Shown in pieces: positions 26,123 through 37,840 of a DNA stretch of 64,000 nucleotides. The stretch comes from Magicicada septendecula. Its lineage: Eukaryota; Arthropoda; Insecta; Hemiptera; Cicadidae. The notes below the pieces were generated by a model. The model saw only the letters and a list, made by a program, of their open reading frames with translations, searched no databases and was not told the origin of the DNA. The first letter of the stretch is position 1; each line of letters begins with the position of its first letter. The translations under genes and the position numbers were made by a program. The stretch spans positions 283,807,379-283,871,378 of the forward strand of contig CM068373.1 in the NCBI GenBank assembly GCA_034769895.1, given 5' to 3'.

Positions 26123-28338
26123 AGCATGACAGATTATCCACTTAATAATGAATGAAATATGATCATAAATAAATATAAATTTAAATAACTATCAAAGAAA
26201 AATCCAAATGAAAACAAATAAGTATCACAATAAAATACAATCATAACTTGAAGAAAAAGCAACTATGCAACAAATATGTGTAATGAAAAATAAATTAAAA
26301 AACTAAAATAAAGTAAGGAAATACCCAGGTAGGATAGGAGTAAGTAAGGAAGATACCCAGAACAAACCAACGTACATAATAAATATATGGTAATGAAGAA
26401 ACAAAGAATGAATAAGGAAAATACCCAGAACAAACCGAAATACCTAATAAACAGGAATGAGTTTGAAGATACAAGATAGTAGGAGGAGAAGACTACAACA
26501 AATACTCAAAGGAAACCCGGCAAGGAGAAAACAAAAACCCCAAAGGAAATTAAATGTCACAAATGAAAGTATAACACCCAAAAAAAGAAATAACGTAAAA
26601 TAAATGTAAACAAAAGTGTTTAGAGTTATAAGTAAAAGTGCACCCATGAAAGTTATTGCATAATGAATAAAAAACAAATATTAACAGTCCTCTATAAATA
26701 AAATTCTTGATAATACAAACTTATAAAACTAATTAGTGATAGTATCAAGAGTTAACAGGGGACAAGTGCAAGTTATTATATTATAGTAAATAAACTTCAA
26801 GAAAGTGCATTAAATGCTTAAACTTAATAAAAGTGTACCTTTGAACAACTTTAAAGTTTTAATTTAACTTCATGAATACTATTTGATAGAATAGTATTAT
26901 GAAAAGCAAAGACTAATGTTTCTAATAAATTGCCACTCTTTATCTAATAACATTCACAGAAATGAGTAAGATAAATAGAGAGCAGGTAGTTAATAAGTAA
27001 AGTGACAAGGGATACATCCCTGAAATAAAATAAAAACAGATAAGACTGCACACAAGTAATTTTAAGAAAGATTTAAAAATGAAGGAACAGATGTGTTATG
27101 TTCCTATTAAAATAAATGAACTCTATACCTAAATGTGGGAAATAGAGAGTAATGTTCTATATTCTAAAATGTTTATTATGTTTAATAGTTTTAATCAAGA
27201 ATGCAATGTCTGAATGTGGATACCATTCTTTTATTATAAAATGTTTATTATGAGTTACTAGAAATAATCAAGACTAGAATGTCTGAGCTTAAATACCATG
27301 TTGTTCATGTCAAATAATTGTTATGAATTAATAGTTTAAATCCAATACTAAATGTTCTTGTAGTAAAGTAAGGAATTGTTAATTAATATTGTATTAGAAT
27401 AGAAGGTCAGAAGGGGTATAAACAAACTGTATTATTCAAAAACTTTGTATGTAAAAACAGATAAAATCTAGGCCAAAGGGTAAATCTCAACTACATTATA
27501 ATTGATGAATCAAGTCCAGTAAACTAGTTAAACTGATGAAATTTATGTAAGGTAAACCAGTCACAGAATAATATAATGTAAATTATACATTAGAAGGATA
27601 TGGTAAGAAGATAGGAAGAATTAGAAGAAAAAATCCAAATGTACTAACTGAAAATTCAGAGTGGGGAGTCACAAAAATTAATGAATAATAATTAAAAAGA
27701 TAACCATTTAATAAAATTACAAGAAATTAAGGGAAGATAAACATTTTATGTCAATCTGAGATTTAGTACAATCATAAATATAACATATAAAATGGCAAAC
27801 ATTTGGGGAAGGACAGGAAGTAAATTTTAAAGCCTACTTTTTCAAAATGAAAGAAATATAGCATTTTAGATAAAAAACTTTGTAAAACTATCTTATTTGG
27901 TATCAAATCAAACAGAATGAACTAAAGAAAGAGATTATGTTTTTAGTATTTCATAAAATTAAATAATAGCAAAAATATATTCAGTAATATAATGTAAATT
28001 TTCTGCATGTAGCGGAAGCCAAACAGATTTTTAAACAATGTATTGCTAAGATTAAATTGGCTAAGACGTTTTCAGGAGACGAAGGAAATGAGAACAGTTA
28101 ATTATTGGACCTTGTCGAGCACACTTGAACGAGATTTTTGCTTACATTAATCTATATAGCAGACAAATATGGCGATCGGTCTGTAAGCCTAGTCTACAGT
28201 GAAAAATCATAAATTTCTAAAATTTGAACTTAAACCTTAAACTCAGTGAGAACAATTAATACCACAATTAAACTAAAGTAATACGGAGCAGTAAAGGAGT
28301 GAAATAATAAATTAAACCGATAAAACAAATAATTCTTA

Positions 28339-28554
28339 CTACGTATTTCTTTTATGAATTTGCTAACTGCTATAATTTTTATTGTTCGACTAAGCTTTTC
28401 GTCATCACCGACACCATCAGGTCTTCAGGTGGTTGAAGACCTGATGATGTCAGTGATGACGAAAAGCTTAGTCGAACAATAAAAATTATAGCAGTTAGCA
28501 AATTCATAAAAGAAATAGTAAGGATGGCTGCTAATTTAAACAATACGAAGAATA
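28339..28554. mobile_element. Palindromic hammerhead-bearing element with 12-bp target duplication
   Basis: Long arms (atttcttttatgaatttgct / agcaaattcataaaagaaat and gttcgactaagcttttcgtc / gacgaaaagcttagtcgaac) meet near 28430. Flanked by aaataattctta at 28327-28338 and 28555-28566. The near-perfect arms suggest a recent insertion. The right arm carries a full hammerhead core; the left arm has it with one core substitution (CTGATGG). Confidence 0.82.
28432..28477 (+). ncRNA. Hammerhead-ribozyme-like motif
   Basis: Stem I gac/gtc plus gtt/aac around an internal loop, CTGATGA at 28441-28447, stem II gtca/tgac with a gtga loop, GAAA, a small aagctt stem III, and a UUA triplet. It fits the consensus; the triplet is permitted but not the preferred one. 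Confidence 0.55.
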
Positions 28555-29489
28555 AAATAATTCTTAATAACGAGACAAATAGTGCGAGTTCGACCTAATG
28601 GACCGAAGTGAATTTAAACATTAGCACACACATTTTATCGAAGTGAACCACAAAACACTTAACCAAGACCACTCCACTAACACCAGAAGGAATAATCTCA
28701 ACTGCGGAGACGAGGAAACATTGAAGGGACAACATTTATTGGAAGAAATTTTCGTCGAGCCGACTTCATTAAAACAGGAGCAGTACGGAAGCCGCCATCT
28801 TGACTCCCACAATTCAAAGCGAGCTTTGCCTATACGATCGTCCAGACTTTAATGGTTCGAAATTGAATCTTTAATAAACATTATATATTAAATAATGTTG
28901 TAATTGTTAATTATTAAGCTTTTTACATGTAAGTGTTATACTTTCCTGACCTTACCCTTCTCTGAGTATATAAAATAACCGTTCAAAGAACCTAATAATT
29001 AATATAAAATACAGATGTAAAAATTAATCGACAGCCCTGAGAAACGAGTCGATACTACTGTTGAATAATCGATTAACACTCGATACATAATACAAATTGT
29101 TAATAAATCTAAAATTTCTGCAAATTGGTTTCTATTTATTTATAAATTTAATAAATAGAATTTAAAATAAAATAAATTGGAGATCACGGACTATCCGAAA
29201 GGCGGTTTTTACCAAAGTGGAAGGAGAATACCTAGTTAAGAAGAAGAACCGTATATCGATTAGTGCTGGCGATAACACAATTAACGCAGAAGTTAAGTCA
29301 AAAAACGCAAAGTGATACAATTAACAGAAACAGAAAGAAAGGATTTAAATTTTTTACACAGCCAATTACGAAATTTATTTACTAAATACTGAAACAACAA
29401 AAACAATATTTTACAAAAACTCCAAAATTTTTTATTTTGGTAAACATATAAATTTTTATTTTGTAAACGAAATTTTTAATTTTGTTACA

Positions 29490-29515
29490 ATATATATATA
29501 TATATATATATATAT
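29490..29515. repeat. (TA)n microsatellite
   Basis: Right border of the 26120-29489 candidate LTR. Confidence 0.9.
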
Positions 29516-30548
29516 CAAAAAGTATGTATAAAAATATGAAAAATTGAATTTCCGGGAAACTCGGATAACATTGCAGGTTATCAACAACACATCAGTCGGC
29601 TGTTTTACAAGTCTGATTTTTTTCATTGTAAATAAAACAGCCGATATTTTATACATGTAACATTTATTTCCAAATTAGTACTAATATGATATATATGTGT
29701 AAAATTATATTATGTAAATAATATTGTTTTGTTACAATGCCTAAATGAAATGTACACGCTTAGGTGCTAGGGTTTTACCAAACAAATTGTTTTTGCTTAG
29801 TGTGTTTTTATATACCCCTAAAGAACTAACCATAGAACAATTTGGGAAGAAAACAAATTTTTCATTTTTATAAATTTTTGGCCATTTTTAGGTGGACACT
29901 TAAATGTGTCCTTGACGATGGTGGTGTTGTTGGTGGTGGTGGTGGTGTTGTTGGTGATGGTAGGTACACCGTTAAACAAACTGCATCATACAGCGTTGAC
30001 ATTTCTCATATTAGTCTTTACGAGACACAGAACAAAATAGTCTTTTCAACAAGAAGTAAGAAAACACAAATAAAAAGAAAACTGGGCGTAAAAGAATGGT
30101 ACATTACAAAGTAAAATTTTATTGCAGCAGAAATGGCTTTTTTCTCAAGAGCTTCTTTAGTGTGCGCGTTGAACAAAGCGGAGTGAGTGCGCGCGAACAC
30201 ATTTACACCGCCTCAGGTACGGTACATTTAATGTCTGCTATAATTTTCCACAACAATGCACTTGTGCCTTTCGGCGCATTTCGGTTACACTCGTACTTTG
30301 TCGAATTGTCGAGCCAAGTCGAGTACAATGCTGTCACGAGCACGAAACTCGATACTTTTTATGCAACCAACAATATACAGGTAACAATGTGCAAAATAAC
30401 TAAAGACGTTATTAATTAATTTATTACAAAAAATTGAAGACAATTTCTAAAACCATTTAATCAATTTAACAATCACTTGCTTCTTAACTGTTGCTGTACA
30501 CATGCAAAATATGTTGACAGTAACACATAAAACTGTTTATTACAAGCC
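29516..30548. other. No gene recognised
   Basis: AT-rich sequence with a GGT-rich low-complexity run at about 29918-29960. ORFs of 90 and 107 codons (29842-30114, 30096-30419) overlap each other and show no domain. Confidence 0.4.
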
Positions 30549-30630
30549 TTTCTTCTTCTTCTTCTTCTTCTTCTTCTTCTTCTTCTTCTTCTTCTTCTTC
30601 TTCTTCTTCTTCTTCTTCTTCTTCTTCTTC
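30549..30630. repeat. (TTC)n microsatellite
   Basis: About 27 perfect units followed by a degenerate tctcctcctcc stretch to about 30660. It creates artificial poly-Phe, poly-Glu and poly-Arg frames. It could be the tail of a minus-strand LINE. Confidence 0.92.
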
Positions 30631-30660
30631 TTTTTCCTCTCCTCCTCCTCCTTCTTCTCC

Positions 30661-31456
30661 ACAACCCAGAGGTTGGTGGGCTTGCAATTTCTTTCTTTTC
30701 GTAGACAGCCTCTTAATCATCACGAACGTTCTTCCTCCTTTCAACCCATCCATGTACAGGGTGGGGCAATGAGAACACAACAATTTGTGTTAGCTCGTGT
30801 TTGGTTGGACTTTACGCTTAAGAGGAGTTGTTATCCTAAACATCTTTTAGACGTTATAAATCGAACTCGAGGACTTTTGATTTGTAGCCAATCGCTACAT
30901 CCGTTTGTTTACTAAACTTAATAAACATTTCTTTTTTTATTTTGAGATGTACTAAAAGTTTTGTTGATGTGTAAACAACATCTGCTGAGAGAATGTGTTT
31001 ATGTCTGGAAAACCATAAAACCAACCAGCGCGTTCTGTACCAAACTGCGAAGGCGAAGGAAATCCAATACGCGCGAGTCTGCTGTTTATTGCAAGACACA
31101 CATAACATGCGGCAGTAAACCTCTGGCAATGTAATGTCGTAAACACGCGTTTGTTATTGTATTGAATTGTAGGGGTAAGAAAATGTGAAATATTATATTG
31201 CGTTCCACACCCCCTGTACAGATGTGATGTTTTGTACTAACATTGTGTGTACCAGTTTCACTAATGTTTCATAAAAAACAATCTATTTTCCTGTCATTAA
31301 CTATAATGGCAGAACGTACAAGGGGAATCAGCCTCCCCCCCCCACACACCAATTATGTGTAAACACTTCAGCGAAATTTCATCATAAGTTAAAATAGATC
31401 TAAGCCAGTTCCGTATGTTATAAAATAAGGCATACAAATCATTGTACAAATAAAAC
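30661..31456. other. No gene recognised
   Basis: Moderately AT-rich, no domain in any frame; a C run at about 31338-31346. Confidence 0.4.
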
Positions 31457-31523
31457 AAAGATGATTTATCTTTTAATTTACCTTATTTCCGTCTTGTGAC
31501 TTATTTTTCCTGTTGTAGGTTAC

Positions 31524-31567
31524 TTTTGACGCGTTTCGGAGCTCTTCAATGCTCCATCTTCAGAAAA
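31524..31567 (-). ncRNA. Hammerhead-ribozyme-like motif, left arm
   Basis: On the minus strand: tttt, CTGAAGA, stem II ggagc/gctcc, GAAA, minimal stem III ac-gc-gt, triplet GUC, then aaaa closing stem I. All core positions match. Confidence 0.68.
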
Positions 31568-31940
31568 TCCGTGCTTAGACTTCGTCACGTTAATATTAAA
31601 ATCTGGTATTGAAAACATATGCACAACACTAAAACATGTATTACATTTACACAGTGGTCACATATATGAAACTACGTAGTTCGGGTGCACCCAACACTGT
31701 CACATGTTAGACTGTCCGGTATCAATTACACTGTGTCTCTTAGTTCTATTCAAGATTGTATCGTATAGATAGTGCGATCTATTCCAGTTGCTCGTTCAAA
31801 ACATTGTCGGGTTCAGTTTTGAATGCCTGGTAAAATTCGAATTCTTCAACAGCATTCATGTATTAACAAATGTTTTAGTGTTGTGCATATGTTTTCAATA
31901 CCAGATTTTAATATTAACGTGACGAAGACTAAGCAACGGA

Positions 31941-31984
31941 TTTTCTGAAGATGGAGCATTGAAGAGCTCCGAAACGCGTCAAAA
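31941..31984 (+). ncRNA. Hammerhead-ribozyme-like motif, right arm
   Basis: The same motif as 31524-31567 on the opposite strand: CTGAAGA at 31945-31951, ggagc/gctcc stem, GAAA at 31971-31974, GUC at 31978-31980, stem I tttt/aaaa. Core complete. Confidence 0.68.
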
Positions 31985-32104
31985 GTAGCCTACAACAGGA
32001 AAAATAAGTCACAAGACGGAAATAAGGTAAATTAAAAGATAATTAAATCTGTGACTTGGTTACCGTCTAATAATGATATACTTAAAAGATGATTTGTTTA
32101 AAAT

Positions 32105-32730
32105 TATAAATTTATTAAAATAAAGAAAATATAATGCCTCAGTCAAAGAATCCGTTAAATAAGGAAACTCAAATTAGCAAAGGCCTTTACTCTAACTGTA
32201 CGGAAAGAAAAACTTTTCCAGAAGTGCGAAAGTCCGCCATTATAGTACTGTGATCAGACCGGTGTTCATGAATGGAGTGGAAACAATGTGCTTTCGAAAT
32301 TTGGAACCTCTTCTTAAAACTGAACGAAGAATTCTTCGGAAAATACATGGCCCCAAGAAAACTGGAGAAGGGTGCAGGTATAGACCTAAAGAAGAGCTGT
32401 ACAGGGATCTGGAAGATCTGGAAACGCCTTTCCGAAGAAAAAGACTGAGATTCCTGAAACATATGGTTTGGATGGATCGGTCCAGATTAAATAAACACAT
32501 TTTAAAATATATTTGGCAACTTTCCAGTCTGACCGGACATACCAAACAACTCAAGGAGCAAATGATGAAGCTGGGTATCTCTGTGAACGACTGTGTGGAT
32601 AGAAGAACATACAGAAACTAAACCCAAAATCTTGAGGTTCTCTGCGATGAGAAGAAGACGAGAAATTGGTGGAAAGTGGAAAGGAAGGCGGCGCATAGTG
32701 TGCGAATGAGAGCCTTTTGGCAGGAGAAAA
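32105..32730 (+). mobile_element. LINE C-terminal remnant (+ strand)
   Basis: A 123-codon frame at 32250-32621 reads NGVETMCFRNLEPLLKTERRILRKIHGPKK, then YRPKEELYRDLEDLETPFRRKRLRFLKHMVWMD, then RLNKHILKYI. This is the post-RT tail of an RTE-like LINE, of a different family from the 11.3-kb copy. The upstream part is broken and no RT is present. Confidence 0.72.
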
Positions 32731-32987
32731 AAAAGGAAATGATATTCGCATGGTCCACGGCTGGCCTGTTCGTGTAAAAAAATTCTGTATTTTAATATAA
32801 CCATCAACACAGACACTAATATAGGCCCAATACAACCATATATAAACACTACAACAATCAAAAATTGAAATCGAAGTAAAACCGATTATTCGTTCATTTA
32901 TATTATAAACGGAAACAAAAACGGTAAATCGTAAATTTGCATTTAAACCACTGATGCACAGACTGTTCTGTGAACCGTGCGTTAAGT

Positions 32988-32992
<5 letters not shown>
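32731..32992. other. Short spacer, no feature recognised
   Basis: Possible LINE 3' UTR; nothing else seen. Confidence 0.35.
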
Positions 32993-33034
<42 letters not shown>

Positions 33035-33067
33035 CACTTTCTGCTACATATATATATATATATATAT
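32993..33067. repeat. (TA)n tract split by a Penelope-edge fragment
   Basis: Two TA tracts (to 33029 and 33047-33067) surround tcaatcactttctgctaca. The same edge, atcactttctgctaca, follows the TA tract at about 60011-60027 in the Penelope element there. Confidence 0.75.
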
Positions 33068-35450
33068 TGTAACGTAACGAAAATATGGTCCCCTACGTTA
33101 CATAAATCAATTTATAAGTTTTAAAATAAAATTAAAAATAATAATTATCCATACTCGTAAAAGGTCAGAAACCCAACCATTTATTGAATAAATGAATTAT
33201 CCCCAATAAGAATACAAGGTAGAAAGAAAAAAATTAATAATGTTAATAAATATAAACTTCAAAGTTCAGTGAAAGGTGTAAACGATAGACATTGACAAAT
33301 AATGTAAAAACTAACTTAGACTGTTTTATAATAATTGATGTTTTAAATGAGAGGAGAATGAGTAATTATTACATGATTTATTTCATAAAAATGTACCTGT
33401 TATTACGCTGTATCATGTTGTATTATTATCATGATAGTTATGTTATTTTTTGTGTGTAGCAAGTGGAGTAATTCTTTTAATAGAATACCAATCAACTAAT
33501 TATTATGTGTTATCAATATATCCTTATCGAGCTGTTGTTAAACTCATTAATTAATTACCAATTAATTTCATTTTATGTGTTATTAATATATCATTATAGA
33601 GCTGTTGTTAATCTTTATATATTTAAATGTTTGTATACATGTAATTAGTTAGTAGGCTGATTATAATTGTAAACTTGACCAGAAAGGCTATAATTGTTAA
33701 CGAGATACAAAAGGGTTTAGTGTAATCATATCATAAACAAATGAAGGATTCTATAATAATGCACAGTAACAAATTAAAATCAGAAGTAAATAAAAATGTA
33801 ATGATAGGCCTAAAAACCAGTAACATTGTATAGTAAGTCAGGTCAGAAAGGTTAGGTAAAGAAATTTGTAAGAAATACTAAATAGAATCTAATGAGTTAA
33901 GAGAAGTTAATAATAATTGCTAATAACAGATAAATAAATTCAATTCAAATAAATTCTCAAAATGCAATAGTCCAATGATACCAATAGGTAATGTTTTGTA
34001 ACAGAAAAATAATACTTGTTAGAATAAGTAGATTAAGAGGAAACGACAGCAAAATATATATAATTTCGTAACAAACAAAATGTAAAAGTATAATAGGATA
34101 GAATGTGAATTTAGTAAAGGATTATTTTATTGAGTGTAAGAACATTGTACGATAATGGTTATAGTATAATATATAATATCCAATAAGAAGAGACAGGATG
34201 GGTGTCAAGGACGACGAGAGATATAAAATTTGTTGATTCTATCATTGAATAATCATCTATGAACGTAGACGGTTTAGTTTGGATGCACTCAGAAAAGATT
34301 TGATTAAATTAAATTAAAGCAATACAATTGGGAAACAAATTAAGTAATAAATCACCATAGTATGGTTCACTGACATTCAACCGTCTTATATAACCGAACA
34401 ATTAAAAACCTGTACATGAAAATTGACGAAAAATCTAAAGGAAGAACTCTAATATTAAAACTCAATATAATGATCAAATATTAACTTAATTAATCAAACA
34501 AAGCAGAGAAATAACTAGCTGAATAGAGTTAAATAATCCAATAACATAAAGAACGAAAATAAAACACAAAATTATACTTGAACATCAGTTTCCACAATGC
34601 AATAGAAAAAGCGTAGTTGGACACAAAATACGTTGAAACTCGTAACCACAAACTAGGACATTGGTGAACAAAAGGAGCGGCATTCTGCATCATCCCAGGA
34701 CCAAGGATTCAACTTTTATTTCGAACTTGGAGTGAAGACTGGCGAGGATTAATTCATCTGTATTCCATTACTGACCACACACTTCTACGAGGTTAGCTGT
34801 CCACGGCCTTACCAAGCAACGATGTCCAGCGGACGGTAAAAATACACTTATTTTAAATAATATTTAATAAGAACTTAATACTATATTGTAATACCTTGTA
34901 ATCCTATTTATGCATTTTCTGACCTTACCAATAGTTGAAAGAACCTTCACTCCCTGTGTTTAAAGAAATACAAAATCATAATTAAAATAATATATAACCC
35001 TGAAAGTAATCGATAACCGATTACTTCTAATACTATCGACTTTTGTATCTCCGTAAAGGAAGAACGTTGTTGTCAAGAAATATAAAAATCATAATAAAGA
35101 ATCCTTTCAGAATTTAACGATATCTTCTCATTTATATAGTATTTAGTGTAGTGTGAACAAGTTATAATATAAGTAGAGAGTGTAACGTAGGAATTATTGT
35201 ACGCGGGTAACTAACCTACAATTTTCAGCTGCCTGTGAACCACAGCGCTACTCGCGGAGTTGTATTAAAGAGAAAGAGAAACCGATAAGAATTCCTTCTC
35301 TTCTCTTCAAACGCGGGCTAGGGTTGAACGAGAAAATTAGAATTATACACTTACTACATAAATTTAATCACAACAACACAAATATATTAAATAGAGAGGA
35401 ACTGGGGCATATTTAAACATTATTATAACTTCCCATATTACGATAAGTTA
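33068..35450 (+). mobile_element. 5' LTR of a gypsy-type element (long, about 2.4 kb)
   Basis: It starts TGTAACGTAACG right after atat in a (TA)n tract. No coding domain. The end is placed near ataagttata at 35450, where the first primer-binding-like module begins. The matching element end is CGTTACA followed by atat at 40619, so only the last bases of a 3' LTR remain. The length is inferred from layout, since no second copy exists in the window. Confidence 0.55.
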
Positions 35451-35640
35451 TAAATAGACGTATCCAACGTGTGGCAAATCAACACGGGAGCGACAAACGT
35501 TAAGTTATAAATTGACTCACAATAGTGGGGCTTAACGTGGATACAGGAGTTATAATATAAATTGACGCTCCATTAGTGGGGCATACCCTACAAACGACCC
35601 ACACGTTATAATATAAATTGGCGCTCAACTTGTGTAGGGC
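35448..35640 (+). promoter_or_regulatory. Four tandem LTR-end / primer-binding-like modules
   Basis: ttataa(tataa) followed by at(t/a)g(a/g)c... recurs at 35448, 35505, 35550 and 35606. The downstream parts are related (cgctc, agtgggg or tgtaggg). The last, aattggcgctcaac, looks most like a retroviral-type primer-binding site. The 3834-8698 element has the same arrangement. The tRNA is not assigned. Confidence 0.55.
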
Positions 35641-35709
35641 TTAAGTTAAGTAAAACGTTGATTCTATAAATATTACTTAACTCGAGCAGGCAACTGTTGG
35701 AGACAAAAA

Positions 35710-37683
35710 ATGCATAATACCAGAGGTAGGTCGAAGAAGAGGGCAGAAGACACGGAGAAGGAAGAAGGTGGACAGGAACAAGAAATAGAAGTAGTCACAG
35801 ATAGTGAAATGGAACAACAGACAGGCGATAAAGAAGAAACTGAAGTCATTGTGAACAAGGAAAAGGAAGTAGTTGAAGAGGATGCCCAAGGGGATCAACC
35901 AGATAAATCCAACCAAAAGAAAGACATGAGCATGCAGGAGATGTTGAGAATACTATTGGAAAACTCAAAGAAGCAGGAGGAAAACTCAAAGAAAATAATG
36001 GAGGAAAATTTTAGGAAACAGGAGGAAACTTCAAAGAAAATAAATGAGGAAAATAAAGAACGATTTAGGAAACAGGAGGAAAAATTTAATAAAATCGAGG
36101 AAAATTTTAGAAAACAGGAGGAAACCTCAAAACTAATGAACGAAAAGTTCGATAAGAACAATGAAAGCTTAATCCAAATTAACGAAAGGTTTGACAGGAA
36201 TGATGAGGGTTTAAGACAAATGAAGGAAGAGATCCGACAAATAAATGAAGAGAATTTAAGGCAGATTAATGAAAGTATTGAGAATGTCCATGTGACAATT
36301 AACCAAAAGGTGGACAAAAACAATGAAGAAAGGAAACAAGAAATAGCCGAAACAAATGAGAAGTTATAAAAAACCAACGAAACAGTAATACAAGTCCGTG
36401 TGGAATTACAAAATAAAATCAATGACATAAAAAATGAAAATAAAACGATGGTTGAAGGACACCAACTGGAGACTGTACAAAGATGCGAGAAGATTAAACA
36501 AGAGGTACATCAAATACGGGAGGAGAATAAGGAAGGAATAGCACAAGTACAGACTGACATTGGTGAACGAATGGAGAGAGTATATGATAATTTAAACAAT
36601 GTCGAAAGCCAAGTAAGTACGAATAAAGAGAAGATCGAGGAAATTCGTCGACGCGAAATACAGATACAAGAAAAAGTGGATTCATGGCGGGATAGAACAT
36701 GCCAGAATAATCATATCACCAACAACGATAACCGGGAGTCAATCAATTTTCGGAGTTACAAGCGTAACCCTATGGAGTTTTTGAAAAGGTTAGAAGAAAT
36801 GATAGCACGGAATAGAGAGAACCGTTGGAATATTATCCGTGGAATGATCGACGAAATGTTTAAGGATACCTACGACAATTGGTGGACGGCAGTGCGTCCC
36901 GATGTTCAAGATATAACCGATTTCAAAAAACAGTTCACGGAAAAGTATTGGTCGGAGTCGACCCAAAATATGGTATGAAATAATTTAAGCAATGGTCGAT
37001 ATGAGGCAAACGTAGGACAATCTGTCACATCATACTTCCTAGGCAAGGTGTGCATGGCCCGTAATCTAGAGCCCAGAATTCCTGAGGAGTATTTGGTAAT
37101 ACAACTCTCATACCATTATGATGAAGGGATAAAGAACGCTCGTATATATAGCCAGATTAAAACTATCCAAGCCATGGCTAAATTTTTAGAAAATTATGAA
37201 CATGAGACCCAGTATCAACGGAACCGCATGTTAAACACTAAATACAATAGATACAATGGCAACGACCATCAACAACATTCAAACCATATTAATAATAATC
37301 AAACAAACCAAAATAGTAACCCGAACAGAACTCAGAATAACCACCTAAATAATAATCAAAGGAATAATAATTATCGGGGTAATAACTATTATAATTACCG
37401 CGATAATCGGAATAATAGAGGAGATGGGGACAACCGACCCAATAACTACCGACACAATGTGAATTACATATACTCTCGACCTCAAAATAATCAAAGACGG
37501 TATTACCCGACACACAATAACCACCACTATTATAACCAGTCACAACGCGAGGACGAATCCGAATACGGAGGAAATTGTAGACCAATGAACAACAATCCTG
37601 GGGACAGACAAGAACCACTACAGGACCAGCCTCAAAACCCACCGGAAAACAGGGAGGATGAGGGAAGTCCTCATTTAAACTAA
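35710..37683 (+). pseudogene. Gypsy-type gag, coiled-coil and Asn-rich, two in-frame stops
   Basis: One frame of 658 codons, broken by TAA at 36367-36369 and TGA at 36976-36978. The N-terminal third is a very long Glu/Lys/Asn-rich coiled coil with a repeated FRKQEETSK-type heptad pattern. The middle (SYKRNPMEFLKRLEEMI to FKKQFTEKYW and AKFLENYEHE) is the capsid-like region and resembles the gag of the minus-strand element at 47-48 kb. The C-terminal 120 residues are Asn/Arg/Tyr-rich (repeats of NNYR, NNNQ) without any CCHC zinc knuckle. In an active element this would be the structural polyprotein. Apart from the two stops it is well preserved. Confidence 0.85.
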
Positions 37684-37840
37684 CAGAGGCAGTGAGAACT
37701 GAAGACCACCCATCACTGAACCAATCTCTTGGGGACCAACGACCAATAACCAGACGTACCAATCACCACCAATCAGTGACCAGACTATAACTATCATCAC
37801 CAACCATTATTTGAAAAATATCAGGGAAGACCTATTATAA
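37684..37840 (+). other. gag-pol junction
   Basis: 157 bp between the gag stop and the first codon of the open pol frame, which is in a different frame (+1 relative to gag). I see no clear slippery site; an indel here is as likely as programmed frameshifting. Confidence 0.45.

Larger units (their letters stand above)
26120..29489. mobile_element. Candidate solo LTR, 3.37 kb, in a (TA)n tract
   Basis: It starts TGTAGCATGAC and ends TTTTGTTACA, with atat on both sides (26116-26119 and 29490-29493) and (TA)n outside. No coding domain; very AT-rich, A-rich on +. Length, composition and ends resemble the LTRs starting at 33068 and 50092, but sequence homology to them is not obvious. A 216-bp palindrome plus its duplication was inserted later at 28339-28554. 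Called a solo LTR by analogy, because no partner LTR is in the window. Confidence 0.5.
31468..32084. mobile_element. Palindromic element with two hammerhead motifs and an 11-bp target duplication
   Basis: Arms of about 190 bp (ttttaatttaccttatttcc to tgcacaacactaaaacat; and the reverse at 31870-32040) enclose a 200-bp centre. Flanked by aaagatgattt at 31457-31467 and 32085-32095. Both arms carry the same hammerhead core, one per strand, pointing outwards. Minus-strand reading of the centre gives a FKTEP-like piece that could be a Penelope N terminus, but this is weak. Confidence 0.82.

Noticed and set aside
28621-28852. ORFs on both strands at 28.6-28.85 kb
   Set aside because: Short opposite-strand frames within the candidate LTR, no recognisable domain.
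30473-30915. Poly-Arg, poly-Glu and poly-Phe ORFs
   Set aside because: Translation of a perfect (TTC)n microsatellite in different frames.
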